Below are positions 19,258 through 27,831 of a stretch of DNA of 64,000 nt, one piece after another. Source of the stretch: JANQEU01 sp965242805 (GTDB lineage Bacteria > Bacteroidota > Bacteroidia > Cytophagales > Cyclobacteriaceae); NCBI GenBank assembly GCA_965242805.1, contig CBDETD010000002.1:992001-1056000 (forward strand), in the 5' to 3' direction. Under the pieces are notes generated by a model, which saw only the letters and a program-made list of their open reading frames with translations, was not told the origin of the DNA and made no database searches. How positions within the stretch are numbered: position 1 is the first letter of the stretch; every line of letters begins with the position of its first letter. The position numbers were made by a program, and so were the translations under genes.

Positions 19258-19704
19258 TTAAGAATAGTTATGAAGTAATTTTCTTGTCTTAACCACTCTA
19301 AAAACCATATACAATAACAGACCCATAGGTCCAGCCATAAATGTCAGGATCATACAAGGGATCAATACCCACCTGTTTACCTCATGAGATCTTGAATCAT
19401 AGATGATATAAAGTCCAACCATAAGATCAAAAGCGAGGTAGTGGATCCAGCCAATGAGAACTGCTACAGGATTGGTAAAAAGTTCCATAACACCATCCAG
19501 TGTATTGAAACTTTGCATTTCCTGGGGAGAAAATGATCCGGCGAATAAAATGCTATAACATAGTGCCAGTCCCCCAATGACGATGCTAATTATCCACCTG
19601 CCCGTCCATTTTCGGAATGGGAAGAAGATCAGAAGTATCCAGCTGATCAGAGCGGCTGTATTTACTATTTTGAATATATCATCTGGTCCCATTTCAATGC
19701 GCAA
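19258..19704 (-). CDS. ABA4-like membrane protein
   Basis: 148 residues, four transmembrane helices, matching the ABA4-like family (DUF4281) in VLIGWIHYLAFDLMVGLYIIYDSR and the later GPMGLLLY motif. The plant founder is needed for neoxanthin synthesis; bacterial members are mostly uncharacterised. A start at Met5 (MGPDD) is also possible. It heads a two-gene unit with the heptahelical gene (one base apart). No carotenoid gene lies in the window, so a link to pigment is not supported by context. Confidence 0.8.
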   Translation of the reverse strand: MRIEMGPDDIFKIVNTAALISWILLIFFPFRKWTGRWIISIVIGGLALCYSILFAGSFSPQEMQSFNTLDGVMELFTNPVAVLIGWIHYLAFDLMVGLYIIYDSRSHEVNRWVLIPCMILTFMAGPMGLLLYMVFRVVKTRKLLHNYS

Positions 19705-19833
19705 TTGTTTAATGATAGAAACACCAAAATAGAGGATTATGTTAAGCTACTAACCTCGTGATTCAATTCAACAAGGATTAATCATTATTGAAGCCGGATT
19801 ATTTCAAGTCCAAATCTCAGAGCACTGTGAACT

Positions 19834-19910
19834 CACACTAAAGTGTGGAAGTTACTTCCACCCCTCCAAAGCCGAATTAAAGCAAATAATTAACTTTCCA
19901 CACCACACTT
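19834..19910. promoter_or_regulatory. Cluster of inverted repeats upstream of 19931
   Basis: CACACTAAAGTGTG (19834-19847) is a perfect palindrome around AA; it overlaps GTGGAAGTTACTTCCAC (19845-19861), a perfect inverted repeat around one T. A further inverted copy, TAACTTTCCACAC (19891-19903), then CCACACTT (19903-19910), follows. Set between divergent genes at 19704 and 19931, this looks like a multi-site operator, though a hairpin in the leader is possible. Confidence 0.5.
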
Positions 19911-19930
19911 CAAATTATTACATTAGTAAA

Positions 19931-20776
19931 ATGGAACGCCACCAACTCAGATTCTTTTCACTCTGGATTGTCATATCACTTCTTAATTCCTTACCGTCCT
20001 ATTCACAATCTCCAATTACCGCCGTCTTACGTATAGAAGGAAACGTGAAGAATGAACCTTCATTATACAGCGACATAGTCCAAACTTTACCTGCTGGGAC
20101 GGAAGTAAAAATATTCACATGGAACGATACATATTTTGAGATTGAGGTCAATGGAAAGAGAGATCTGTATTTAAGTGAGATCTATTTTCAAAAAACACTA
20201 GAATTAAAGGAGTTCATACTACTGGAAAAGGAAAGAATAAAGAAAGAAGAGCAGCTTGAGAAAGAAAAGGAACTTACCAGAATAAAAGATGAAGAAAGAA
20301 AAAAGCGGTCAGAATATGGGGATCCGGATATTGAAGAAATCAATGACGAAGAACTGACCAAACGAGAAATTTATGGGATAAGTTATCATTACAGTGGTCC
20401 ATCTCTAGCACCTGAATACCATAGGTCCTATGAGATTGAAGTGAATCCGTATGAGTTAACATTTGTTGTTTACAGTGAATATGGTGAGGTTGAAATAACA
20501 AGACAATCCTTTAGTCTTGATTCTATACAATTTGGGGATATAACAAGATCATTCAACATAGGTGCCATTCGAAATTGCATTCGATCGAGTAATTACCCTT
20601 GCACAGGCTCTTCAGAATTATCTATTCAATGGGTATCAAATAATGGAAGGTTTCACCGGGGTAACAGAATCTTGGGTTGTCCCAGGGGAGATTCCGGTGA
20701 CCTTTGCGGTGATCATCAAGGATTCCTGGACACTTTGAAGAAATTCATTCCGAATTTTGATGATCACCTGGAATAG
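19931..20776 (+). CDS. Secreted protein with N-terminal SH3-like domain and coiled coil
   Basis: 281 residues. Residues 1-26 look like a signal peptide (SLLNSLPSYSQS). Residues 28-90 fit a bacterial SH3 domain (NVKNEPSLYSDIVQTLPAGTEVKI), a fold that binds cell-wall or protein ligands. A highly charged helix follows (about 95-145, LEKERIKKEEQLEKEKELTRIKDEERKK), then an unrecognised beta-rich domain to the end with paired Cys near 217/224 and 256/263. Upstream lies a dense set of inverted repeats. Role unknown; probably periplasmic or surface exposed. Confidence 0.75.
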   Translation: MERHQLRFFSLWIVISLLNSLPSYSQSPITAVLRIEGNVKNEPSLYSDIVQTLPAGTEVKIFTWNDTYFEIEVNGKRDLYLSEIYFQKTLELKEFILLEKERIKKEEQLEKEKELTRIKDEERKKRSEYGDPDIEEINDEELTKREIYGISYHYSGPSLAPEYHRSYEIEVNPYELTFVVYSEYGEVEITRQSFSLDSIQFGDITRSFNIGAIRNCIRSSNYPCTGSSELSIQWVSNNGRFHRGNRILGCPRGDSGDLCGDHQGFLDTLKKFIPNFDDHLE

Positions 20777-20833
20777 TTGAAGAGAATTCGTAAACCTGAA
20801 TCTAATTCTAATTAATTGTCTTAAAGATTCCGC

Positions 20834-21283
20834 TCAATGGGTACCCTTTTTCCTCTGTAGACTTCTCTTGAACCTAATTGATGAAATCAACAATACAAGA
20901 GAAGTGATAAACAAAAGAGGGGAAGAAAAAACTCCCGGTGCGGCTTCCCCAAGATAGAACGAAGCCAATACATGACCTAATGAATTTAAGATCATAAGGA
21001 TAGAAAATGGGACAGCCACATAGAACAACCATTTCTTCCCTTTGAAGGCCAGGTAGCTCAGTATAAATAGAATAAATATCCCGAAAATTAATCCGCCCAA
21101 CCAGGTAGCAAATTCAAAAGTTGGGAATGGAACAAACTTTGAGGAGGCGCGGAGTTCAAAAACAAAGGAATTGTAAAAAGGTAAAAAATCGGTCAGTGCT
21201 TCATCGGCTACATGAATGGCCAATGCAATGGTTAAACCTAACCAGGACATACCCCATTTTCGATATTTCATTTCTTCTTTCAT
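20834..21283 (-). CDS. Small membrane protein, HXXEE-like
   Basis: 149 residues with four to five hydrophobic helices. HVADEALTDFLPFYNSF near 24-40 and NSLGHVLAS near 104-112 resemble the spaced His/Glu and N-x-x-H motifs of the HXXEE family, except that the second acidic position is Asp-Glu rather than Glu-Glu. Starting at Met5 would give 145 residues. A GAAAGTTACTTC site sits 24-35 bases before the start. Function unknown. Confidence 0.7.
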   Translation of the reverse strand: MKEEMKYRKWGMSWLGLTIALAIHVADEALTDFLPFYNSFVFELRASSKFVPFPTFEFATWLGGLIFGIFILFILSYLAFKGKKWLFYVAVPFSILMILNSLGHVLASFYLGEAAPGVFSSPLLFITSLVLLISSIRFKRSLQRKKGTH

Positions 21284-21306
21284 CTATGAAAAACTACTTC
21301 TGACTC

Positions 21307-21318
21307 GAAAGTTACTTC
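21307..21318. promoter_or_regulatory. GAAAGTTACTTC site upstream of 21283
   Basis: A near-palindrome with core AAGT-T-ACTT, the same core as the 19845-19861 palindrome. It lies 24-35 bases before the start of the minus-strand membrane protein. Proposed operator, by repetition only. Confidence 0.35.
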
Positions 21319-21350
21319 AGCGCCAAATCGAATTTAACCATTCGAAAAGA

Positions 21351-22286
21351 TCATCGCTTAACAAACCGAACCTTCTCCATACGACCATTATAGTACACAA
21401 ATGCAAAGTACATCCCTGACTTCAGGCCAGAGACATCAATTATAGATTCGGATGTCGTAATAACATTCCTTCCAAGCATATCCAGCACATCTACATAGTC
21501 AAATTCCACTGAAATATTCAAGGCATCATTCACCGGATTGGGAAATACTTTTATTTCCCGATTTTCTTTGGTTGACAAAACGATCCTTTCAAAATAGTAT
21601 TCGCCACCTTCAACCATCGCATCGAATTTTACGGGTGAGAAGTCTTCGGAATTGATTTGAAACTCATTGTAAGACTTAGCCGATTCAATAACCCCGGGAA
21701 AATCCAGATCAACCTTGAAACGACCGGTTGGTAAATTCCAAACTTGACCTAATCCATTCTCATCAGTTTGTCGGAATGAAATAAACACGAAGTCGTCTAT
21801 GAGGGAAACTTCCCGGGAGAAAAGCAGGCCTAGGCCGGCTCTTGAAGGATCAGTTTGGATGATCACAGGTCTGGACTCACCAAGCGTTTCGGGAGGTCGT
21901 TGAATTGCGTATAGCACTAAATCCAACGGACCTTTTACTTTAACTGTGTCAGAATGCAGCCAGGATAGCATTTGAGGAAAATATGTTGGCAACAGCATAC
22001 TTTCCGAATCAGGTACATATCTGATCAGGTAATCACCCTCACCTTTCTGGAAACTTGCTTGTCCATTCAGTAATGAAGAGGTGGCCACCGTATCAAATGG
22101 TCCAACATCCGAGACCTCAAATAGCAATATTCTTCCCTCGGGAATAATTCCATCGATGGTGTCAATTACATTGATATGAATACTATGAATAGATTGGGCG
22201 AAACAAAAATTTGTAACGATAAGAAAAAATAGGGTCAATGTCGGTTGCTTCACTTGACATTTGGTATTGATTCCACTTCTATTCAA
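21351..22286 (-). CDS. Secreted protein with T9SS type A sorting domain
   Basis: 311 residues. A hydrophobic signal segment (about 15-31, LTLFFLIVTNFCFAQ) is followed by an unassigned beta-rich body and, from about 240, a clear type IX secretion C-terminal domain: VFPNPVNDALNIS, VDVLDMLGRNV, IDVSGLKSGMYFAFVYYNGR, ending VRFVKR. The protein should cross the outer membrane by the T9SS and be anchored or released with its tail removed. The body gives no enzyme motif. It ends 15 bases downstream of the serine hydrolase stop and may be cotranscribed with it. Confidence 0.88.
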   Translation of the reverse strand: MNRSGINTKCQVKQPTLTLFFLIVTNFCFAQSIHSIHINVIDTIDGIIPEGRILLFEVSDVGPFDTVATSSLLNGQASFQKGEGDYLIRYVPDSESMLLPTYFPQMLSWLHSDTVKVKGPLDLVLYAIQRPPETLGESRPVIIQTDPSRAGLGLLFSREVSLIDDFVFISFRQTDENGLGQVWNLPTGRFKVDLDFPGVIESAKSYNEFQINSEDFSPVKFDAMVEGGEYYFERIVLSTKENREIKVFPNPVNDALNISVEFDYVDVLDMLGRNVITTSESIIDVSGLKSGMYFAFVYYNGRMEKVRFVKR

Positions 22287-22301
22287 TCAGGGTTGAAAGT
22301 G

Positions 22302-23591
22302 TTAATCAACCAATGATTGATAAACAGCATTCTTGAATTTCCTTTCTATAACATTGTTATATGGACGCGTTTGTGTCATTATGATACCAATAAGATCTTC
22401 TGATGGATCTACGAAAAAGAAAGTACTGAAATAACCTGACCACCCATAAGTCCCTTTGCTTTCTATTAATCCAGTATAACTTGGACCCATGGATATTGAA
22501 AATCCAAATCCAAATCTGAATCCATTTCCCCAGGGGTAATCGATATCCATCTGTGGCGAAGTCATGAGTTCCACAGTCTTGTTTCCTAATATTCGTGTAC
22601 CATTATATTCTCCCCCGTTCAAAAGCATCTGAAGAAATCTATAGTAATCCTCAACAGTGGAAACCAGTCCCCCTCCCCCTGAAACATATTTGATAGTGCC
22701 GTTATAATGATAATCTGATGTGAACCTATCATACTTCTCCACAACATCTCCCTCAGCTTTAACCAAACCACTTTCTTGCTTCAATGATACTGGCACAAGC
22801 CTTTCCACCTTTTGATCCGGCAGGAAGAAATGCGTGTTATCCATTTTGAGGGGATTGAATATATTTTCCCTTAAATACTCATTTAAGCTTTTTCCCGAAA
22901 TTACTTCAATCAAATAGCCGAGAACGTCCGTATTCAAACCATATGAGAATTGATCACCTGACTCATGAAGTAAAGGAAGACCCGCCAGAATTCTTGTATT
23001 TTCTGCTAAAGTGTTTTCAGTATTTGCCAATCCATCCGTTATACCATTCTGTTCGTATATTTCGGCAATGTGGGGCTGACCCCAGAACTTGTACGTGATG
23101 CCCGAAGTGTGATTGAGTAGATGTCGAATTGTAATCTGATTTTTTGCCTCCTCCAAACGGTACGGTTTACCGTCTGTTTCCTCCATAACCATAATTTTCA
23201 TCGAGTTGAATTCTGGAATGTATTTAGCAATTGGATCATCAAGAAAAAATTCTCCTTCCTCGAAAAGCTTCATGACACCAACAGTCGTAACGGCTTTGGT
23301 CATTGAAGCAATCCGGAAGATATTATCGAGGTTTAGGTCTTTTTTTGAATCGGGCGAAATGTCCCCAAAAGCTTCCATATACACAACTTTGTTTTTCCTG
23401 GCGACAAGTGCCACGGCACCCGTGATACTACCTGTATTTATCATTTCATTTGTTACTATTTCAATTCTTTTGAGTTTTCCGGAAGAAAGACCCACATCCT
23501 CTGGTAACGCTCGTTGTAGATCCTGGGCCGAAACGAGATGACTTAAGAAAAGACAATAAACAGCAATTCGGAATTCGACTTTACCTTTCAT
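22302..23591 (-). CDS. Serine hydrolase of the beta-lactamase/EstB family
   Basis: 429 residues with a signal peptide (1-22, ending SAQ). The catalytic SxxK is Ser96-Met-Thr-Lys99 (RIASMTKAVTTVG). The second motif is read as FSYGLNTDVLGYLIE and the third as YGWSGYFST, the EstB/class C-like esterase pattern rather than a true KTG. Such enzymes are periplasmic esterases or peptidases acting on D-amino acid peptides; antibiotic resistance should not be assumed. It shares its strand with the T9SS protein and is preceded by a GTGAAAGTTGCTTC site 60-73 bases upstream. Confidence 0.9.
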   Translation of the reverse strand: MKGKVEFRIAVYCLFLSHLVSAQDLQRALPEDVGLSSGKLKRIEIVTNEMINTGSITGAVALVARKNKVVYMEAFGDISPDSKKDLNLDNIFRIASMTKAVTTVGVMKLFEEGEFFLDDPIAKYIPEFNSMKIMVMEETDGKPYRLEEAKNQITIRHLLNHTSGITYKFWGQPHIAEIYEQNGITDGLANTENTLAENTRILAGLPLLHESGDQFSYGLNTDVLGYLIEVISGKSLNEYLRENIFNPLKMDNTHFFLPDQKVERLVPVSLKQESGLVKAEGDVVEKYDRFTSDYHYNGTIKYVSGGGGLVSTVEDYYRFLQMLLNGGEYNGTRILGNKTVELMTSPQMDIDYPWGNGFRFGFGFSISMGPSYTGLIESKGTYGWSGYFSTFFFVDPSEDLIGIIMTQTRPYNNVIERKFKNAVYQSLVD

Positions 23592-23650
23592 AAGTTTTTT
23601 AGAATGGTTATTATCTTCAATTTACTTAATTCAGAAGAATCTGATCCAAA

Positions 23651-23664
23651 GTGAAAGTTGCTTC
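23651..23664. promoter_or_regulatory. GTGAAAGTTGCTTC site upstream of 23591
   Basis: Third occurrence of a GRAAGTTRCTTC-type sequence in this 4-kb block, 60-73 bases before the serine hydrolase start. Farther along the same 253-base gap, AAGAG-N7-CTCTT (23787-23803) is a separate inverted repeat before the receiver gene. Nothing else is visible in the gap. Confidence 0.3.
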
Positions 23665-23844
23665 ATAAGTGTCGAAAGGATTTCATTTGACACTGTATTC
23701 AATGTTATCTTTTATGAACGGAGGGGTAATTTTTTGAAGAATTTCAATAAAATAGCTATCATTATGAAAGCAACCTAACCCATGTAAAGAGTTAAATTCT
23801 CTTAATGGCTTCGTTGCGAGTTTTTCAACTGGATATGAGAGAGA

Positions 23845-24231
23845 ATGACGTCAAATAGGAGAATTACAATTTTATATGTTGACGACGAAGAGTCTAATCT
23901 CTTTTTGTTTAAGATCACCTTCCAACAGAAATATGCTGTTTTCACCGCCTCATCTCCCGTTCAGGGATTAGAGGAGCTAGACGCTCATCATGATGAGATC
24001 ATTGTTGTGGTCAGTGATATGCGAATGCCCAAAATGAATGGCGTCGAATTCATCCGCAAAGCAAGGGAAAAGTACCAGAATATCGCGTACTTCATATTGA
24101 GTGGATTCGATTTCAATGAGGAGATTGAAGAGGCTCTTGAAAATCATGAAATACAAAGATTCTTCCGAAAACCTCTTATTACTGAAGAACTGGAAGAGGC
24201 GATCTCAGGTGCCATTGATGACCTGATCTAA
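23845..24231 (+). CDS. Single-domain response regulator
   Basis: 128 residues that contain only a receiver domain: acidic pair in YVDDEESN near 11-17, phospho-acceptor Asp58 in VVSDMRMPKMNG, the Ser of FILSGFD and Lys in FRKPL near 112. There is no output domain, so it must act through a partner protein or as a phosphate relay. The closest sensor kinase is at 25170, the other side of a minus-strand gene, and its lack of a receiver makes it a reasonable partner. Receivers of this length with RKPL are common beside hybrid and TPR kinases. Confidence 0.9.
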   Translation: MTSNRRITILYVDDEESNLFLFKITFQQKYAVFTASSPVQGLEELDAHHDEIIVVVSDMRMPKMNGVEFIRKAREKYQNIAYFILSGFDFNEEIEEALENHEIQRFFRKPLITEELEEAISGAIDDLI

Positions 24232-24232
24232 T

Positions 24233-25075
24233 TCATTGCAAAAAATCCGGAGGTTTTGGAAGGTCGAGGTATTGTTCTTGTTCATGCTGTATAATAACCT
24301 TCGCATCCCATTCCATGACAAGTTTCTCAAATTTCCGAATGGACCTACGTGTTTCATCAATATCCACATTGAATCTTGGTATCCGTCCAAATGTCCTCTG
24401 CTCTTCAAAATGGTATAGATCTCCCGTCAAAGCAATAGATTTCCCTCCGGACAGTCTGACAAACAATGAAGCATGACCAGGAGTATGCCCCGGTGTAGTG
24501 ACAATCAAAACAGAGCTGTCCCCAAAAACATCATAAGAATCATTGTAAAATATCTTATCAACATCGGGAAGGACCTTATAAAGGACATGATCATCCGATC
24601 TTTCCTCGCTAAAAGCCCAATTATATTCCTTTTGGTCCATCAACCAAGTACTACTTTGGAAATAATTTGCATTCCCGATATGGTCAAAATGGGAATGAGA
24701 AATAGCGATGAAATCTATGCTGTCTGGTGTTAGATTCAGTGTTTTTAGTTGATCTAAAAGCTTTCGGTCTACATGACTTATTACAGTTGCTGAAGTATCC
24801 CTGTCTTTGAGATCTGCTACACTATCTACAATAGCTAAGTCCCATAACAAACTTCCTTTCTCATGCTCAATAAGAAAAACCGGATTTACCAGAGTTATGG
24901 ACAGTCCGTCATACTCATCGCCGGTAGTGAAATAGCTAAGATCATTGATCTTCATTTGACCTCCATCCAAAACATATACTTTGACAGATAGGAGATCTTC
25001 AACCTCTTTCGTCTTAGTAGTGCAACTACTGAGAATAACAATGCAAACCAGAAAAGATGTTAATTCACGTAACAT
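24233..25075 (-). CDS. Metallo-beta-lactamase-fold lipoprotein, AHL-lactonase-like
   Basis: 280 residues. Lipoprotein signal with lipobox LSSC at Cys18. The zinc ligands are complete: HSHFDH (His127, His129, Asp131, His132), His197 in TPGHTPGH, Asp219 in LTGDLYHF and a late His in IIQHEQEQ. The domain order and the Asp-Leu-Tyr-His region match the N-acyl homoserine lactonase branch of the family, which opens lactone rings. Whether this one acts on AHLs is not shown; other lactones or phosphoesters are possible. It sits between a receiver protein and a sensor kinase. Confidence 0.88.
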   Translation of the reverse strand: MLRELTSFLVCIVILSSCTTKTKEVEDLLSVKVYVLDGGQMKINDLSYFTTGDEYDGLSITLVNPVFLIEHEKGSLLWDLAIVDSVADLKDRDTSATVISHVDRKLLDQLKTLNLTPDSIDFIAISHSHFDHIGNANYFQSSTWLMDQKEYNWAFSEERSDDHVLYKVLPDVDKIFYNDSYDVFGDSSVLIVTTPGHTPGHASLFVRLSGGKSIALTGDLYHFEEQRTFGRIPRFNVDIDETRRSIRKFEKLVMEWDAKVIIQHEQEQYLDLPKPPDFLQ

Positions 25076-25169
25076 TGAAGAGTGATTGGATTTAACATAT
25101 GTAGTACATCGATCCTGTCGAAAATACTATATTTACCTTAATCAAATAGCATATTTGACAACCTGAAAA

Positions 25170-27278
25170 ATAATCATCAAACGTACTTCCATCATATTAT
25201 TTAGGATACTTGGAGTCGCTTTCCTTATCTGTTGTTTTTTTTTAAATAACGTTTTAGGTCAAAACAATGATAGTATTTCTTCTGCAATCCGTAGCATCAC
25301 TGATCAAGCCTTTAACGAATACAACACTCGTCCGCAAAATGCAATAGATAACTTAAAGAGAGCTCTTGCAATAGCAGATGAATATGACCTTCCCGGAGAA
25401 AAAGCAGAAGCCATGAAAAATGTTGGTCTTGCGTTCTGGAGGATGGCATTACTGGATAGCAGTCTTTACTATTACGAGGAAGCTCAAAAGATCGCCATTG
25501 GTCTTGATGATCAACTTTTGTTATCAAAGATCCTGAACAATATTGCGCTTGTATATCAGGATCGAAATCAATACTCCCTTAGCATTGACTATTTTCTGAG
25601 AGCGTTTGACATACAAAAGGAAAATGATGATAAAGCCACCTTATCGGTGACCATGACCAATATTGGTATGATCTATTTCCAGATTCAGAATTATCAGGAA
25701 GCCAGAAACTATATTGATCAAGCTCTTACGCTAGCCAGGGCTGAGAATTACATGTATACGGAATGTTATGCGTGTGCAGCGTCCATTGAATTATTTACGG
25801 TCGTCGGAGACCATGACCAATCTGAAATGATGTACCGTGATGCCATCCGATCCTGTAGAGAAATTGGGAACAGGTATTTTGAGAGCCTGGCCATCTTTAA
25901 TCATGCTCAAATGGAGTTGGACCAAGGTAATTTCATATCTGCATTGAAAGAATTCCAGGATGCCCTGGCTATACAGATTGAAGTAGGTGACAACAAAAAA
26001 CAAAATACAACATATAATAGGATCGGTATTTCATTGATGAAGGCAAATGAACTGGCTCAAGCCAGCAGCAACTTTCGAAAAGCACGGGACATGGCCTTGA
26101 ATAATGGATTCATTGATGATTTGAGTATGTCATACTTCTATTTATCTAAAATTGACAGTATCGATGGCAACTTCCGTAACGCATATAATAATTTCCAATA
26201 CCACAAATCCTTGTCTGACAGTATTCAAAGGTTGAAACAGTTCAACGAGCTCTCCGAAATCAGAATACGTTATGAAACCCGTCAGAAGGAAAACGAAAAT
26301 GTCCTCTTGAGACAGGAACGAGAACTACAAAGCGCAATTATCGATAGGCAAAACCTGAACAAAAAGTTCTATTCCCTTGCCATATTAATGGCGGTGATTG
26401 TAATTATATCGCTAGGTATGCTCTTCCTGCAAGTCAAAAAGAGCAATAAAAAGTTGATTCATCTCAATGCAGAGATCAGAAACAGGGAAGAAAAACTTGA
26501 GATTGCCAATGAAGAGAAAGAATCTAAAAATAAGGAACTCCAACAGACCTTAAACGAACTTCAAACAACCCAAAAACAACTTATCGATGCTGAAAAGCTG
26601 GCTTCTTTTGGAGTGCTTTCAGCTGGGATCAGTCATGAGATCAACAATCCTCTTAATTTCATAAAACTGGGTGTGGAAAATCTGCAAAAAAAGCTTCCTA
26701 AACTTGACCCATCCAATGAAAACAATCATACTAAAGAAGTTTTCAATATCATAAATGAAGGGATTGACAGGGCGTCCTCAATTGTTAAAAGTCTAACACA
26801 ACTAAGTGCTGAGGATAGAAGAAATTATAAAGAGATTGATATTCATACCATAGTTGGAAAGGCAGTTACCACCGTCTCTTCTCAACGTAAATCGGGTGTT
26901 AAATTGGTCAAGAATTTTGATACCCAACACCTCGTTATATATGGTGACGAAACGAAGTTGACGCAAGCTATGGTTAACGTCCTTTTAAACGCCGAACATG
27001 CCATTCCAAACAAAGGGATCATTGATATTACCACCAAGCTACAAGGTGATAAAGTACTTGTGGGCATTCAGGACACCGGCCAGGGGATAGATCGCGCTGA
27101 CATGGACAGGATCGCTGATCCTTTTTTTACAACGAAAGAGCCCGGGGAAGGAATTGGGCTGGGCTTGTCCATCGTGTACCGGATTGTTCAGGAACATGGA
27201 GGTGAGATCGACATTACCTCAAAAAAAGGCGAAGGAACAACTGTCAATATTTCACTACCATTGGTAATTAAGACTTAG
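25170..27278 (+). CDS. TPR-containing sensor histidine kinase, non-AUG start
   Basis: From 25170 the frame encodes a signal peptide (RTSIILFRILGVAFLICCFF, cleavage after VLG), about seven TPR units (40-370), a transmembrane helix (about 400-423), a coiled coil, a dimerisation/H-box with His489 (SAGISHEINNP), the N box (NVLLNAEHAI), G1 DTGQGID, F box DPFFTTKEPGEG and G2 GLGLSIV. No ATG, GTG, TTG or CTG occurs in frame between the stop at 25164 and the first ATG at 25413, which would cut off the signal peptide and first TPR. ATA (25170) or ATC (25173/25176) is the likely start. The TPR half would then be periplasmic and sense an envelope signal. Confidence 0.85.
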   Translation: MIIKRTSIILFRILGVAFLICCFFLNNVLGQNNDSISSAIRSITDQAFNEYNTRPQNAIDNLKRALAIADEYDLPGEKAEAMKNVGLAFWRMALLDSSLYYYEEAQKIAIGLDDQLLLSKILNNIALVYQDRNQYSLSIDYFLRAFDIQKENDDKATLSVTMTNIGMIYFQIQNYQEARNYIDQALTLARAENYMYTECYACAASIELFTVVGDHDQSEMMYRDAIRSCREIGNRYFESLAIFNHAQMELDQGNFISALKEFQDALAIQIEVGDNKKQNTTYNRIGISLMKANELAQASSNFRKARDMALNNGFIDDLSMSYFYLSKIDSIDGNFRNAYNNFQYHKSLSDSIQRLKQFNELSEIRIRYETRQKENENVLLRQERELQSAIIDRQNLNKKFYSLAILMAVIVIISLGMLFLQVKKSNKKLIHLNAEIRNREEKLEIANEEKESKNKELQQTLNELQTTQKQLIDAEKLASFGVLSAGISHEINNPLNFIKLGVENLQKKLPKLDPSNENNHTKEVFNIINEGIDRASSIVKSLTQLSAEDRRNYKEIDIHTIVGKAVTTVSSQRKSGVKLVKNFDTQHLVIYGDETKLTQAMVNVLLNAEHAIPNKGIIDITTKLQGDKVLVGIQDTGQGIDRADMDRIADPFFTTKEPGEGIGLGLSIVYRIVQEHGGEIDITSKKGEGTTVNISLPLVIKT

Positions 27279-27279
27279 A

Positions 27280-27831
27280 TCAAAGGACGGTCTGAGGCTG
27301 TCTTGTCAAATTTATCTTTTCACTCAGATAGTCAAATACTGACTTAACCACATCATCACTGGGTTTTCTGAATTCAAGATCAAACAGATGATGTACCTTT
27401 CCTTCAACTGTATTTATCTTGAAGTTATAAACGAAATCCTGATATCCTTCCTTAAAAGGTGATACATCGCTCGATATCACCTTTTCATCTACCTCAAGGT
27501 TCTTTATCTTTTTGAAAGGAATGACAGGGTAATTCTTTGAGTTTTTGTTGACGTATATAGCTTCATTCCCATTCGAAATAACAACCTTCCTTGGATACAT
27601 CCATCTTCTGTAAATTAATGGAAATCCTATCAATAAGATCAGCAGTAAAAGCACTTGGTATTCACCACTCAATAGTAGTGGAATCGTTATCAGGAAAGTG
27701 ATTGCATAAAAGAGAATTGCGAAGAAGGAGTGCTTCTTGGAAATCCTTACTTCCTGATCATTTACATAAAGTCCATAACCGTTATCTTCAAAAGTAGTTT
27801 TAATGGATCGAATGTTGTTTGATTTGTTCAT
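27280..27831 (-). CDS. Small membrane protein with PH-like domain
   Basis: 183 residues: two helices near 32-80 (FFAILFYAITFLITIPLLL and LLLLILLIGFPLIY), then a soluble beta-rich domain (KVVISNGNEAIYVNKNS, IPFKKIKNLEVDEKVISS) and a final helix (SDDVVKSVFDYLSEK), the layout of bacterial PH-like (YcxB/bPH) membrane proteins. It ends just one base after the kinase stop in convergent orientation. A similar smaller protein is next at 28006. Function unknown. Confidence 0.7.
   Translation of the reverse strand: MNKSNNIRSIKTTFEDNGYGLYVNDQEVRISKKHSFFAILFYAITFLITIPLLLSGEYQVLLLLILLIGFPLIYRRWMYPRKVVISNGNEAIYVNKNSKNYPVIPFKKIKNLEVDEKVISSDVSPFKEGYQDFVYNFKINTVEGKVHHLFDLEFRKPSDDVVKSVFDYLSEKINLTRQPQTVL

Noticed and set aside
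22302..23591. True beta-lactamase (resistance gene)
   Set aside because: The second and third motifs are of the EstB/D-aminopeptidase sort; resistance is not supported.
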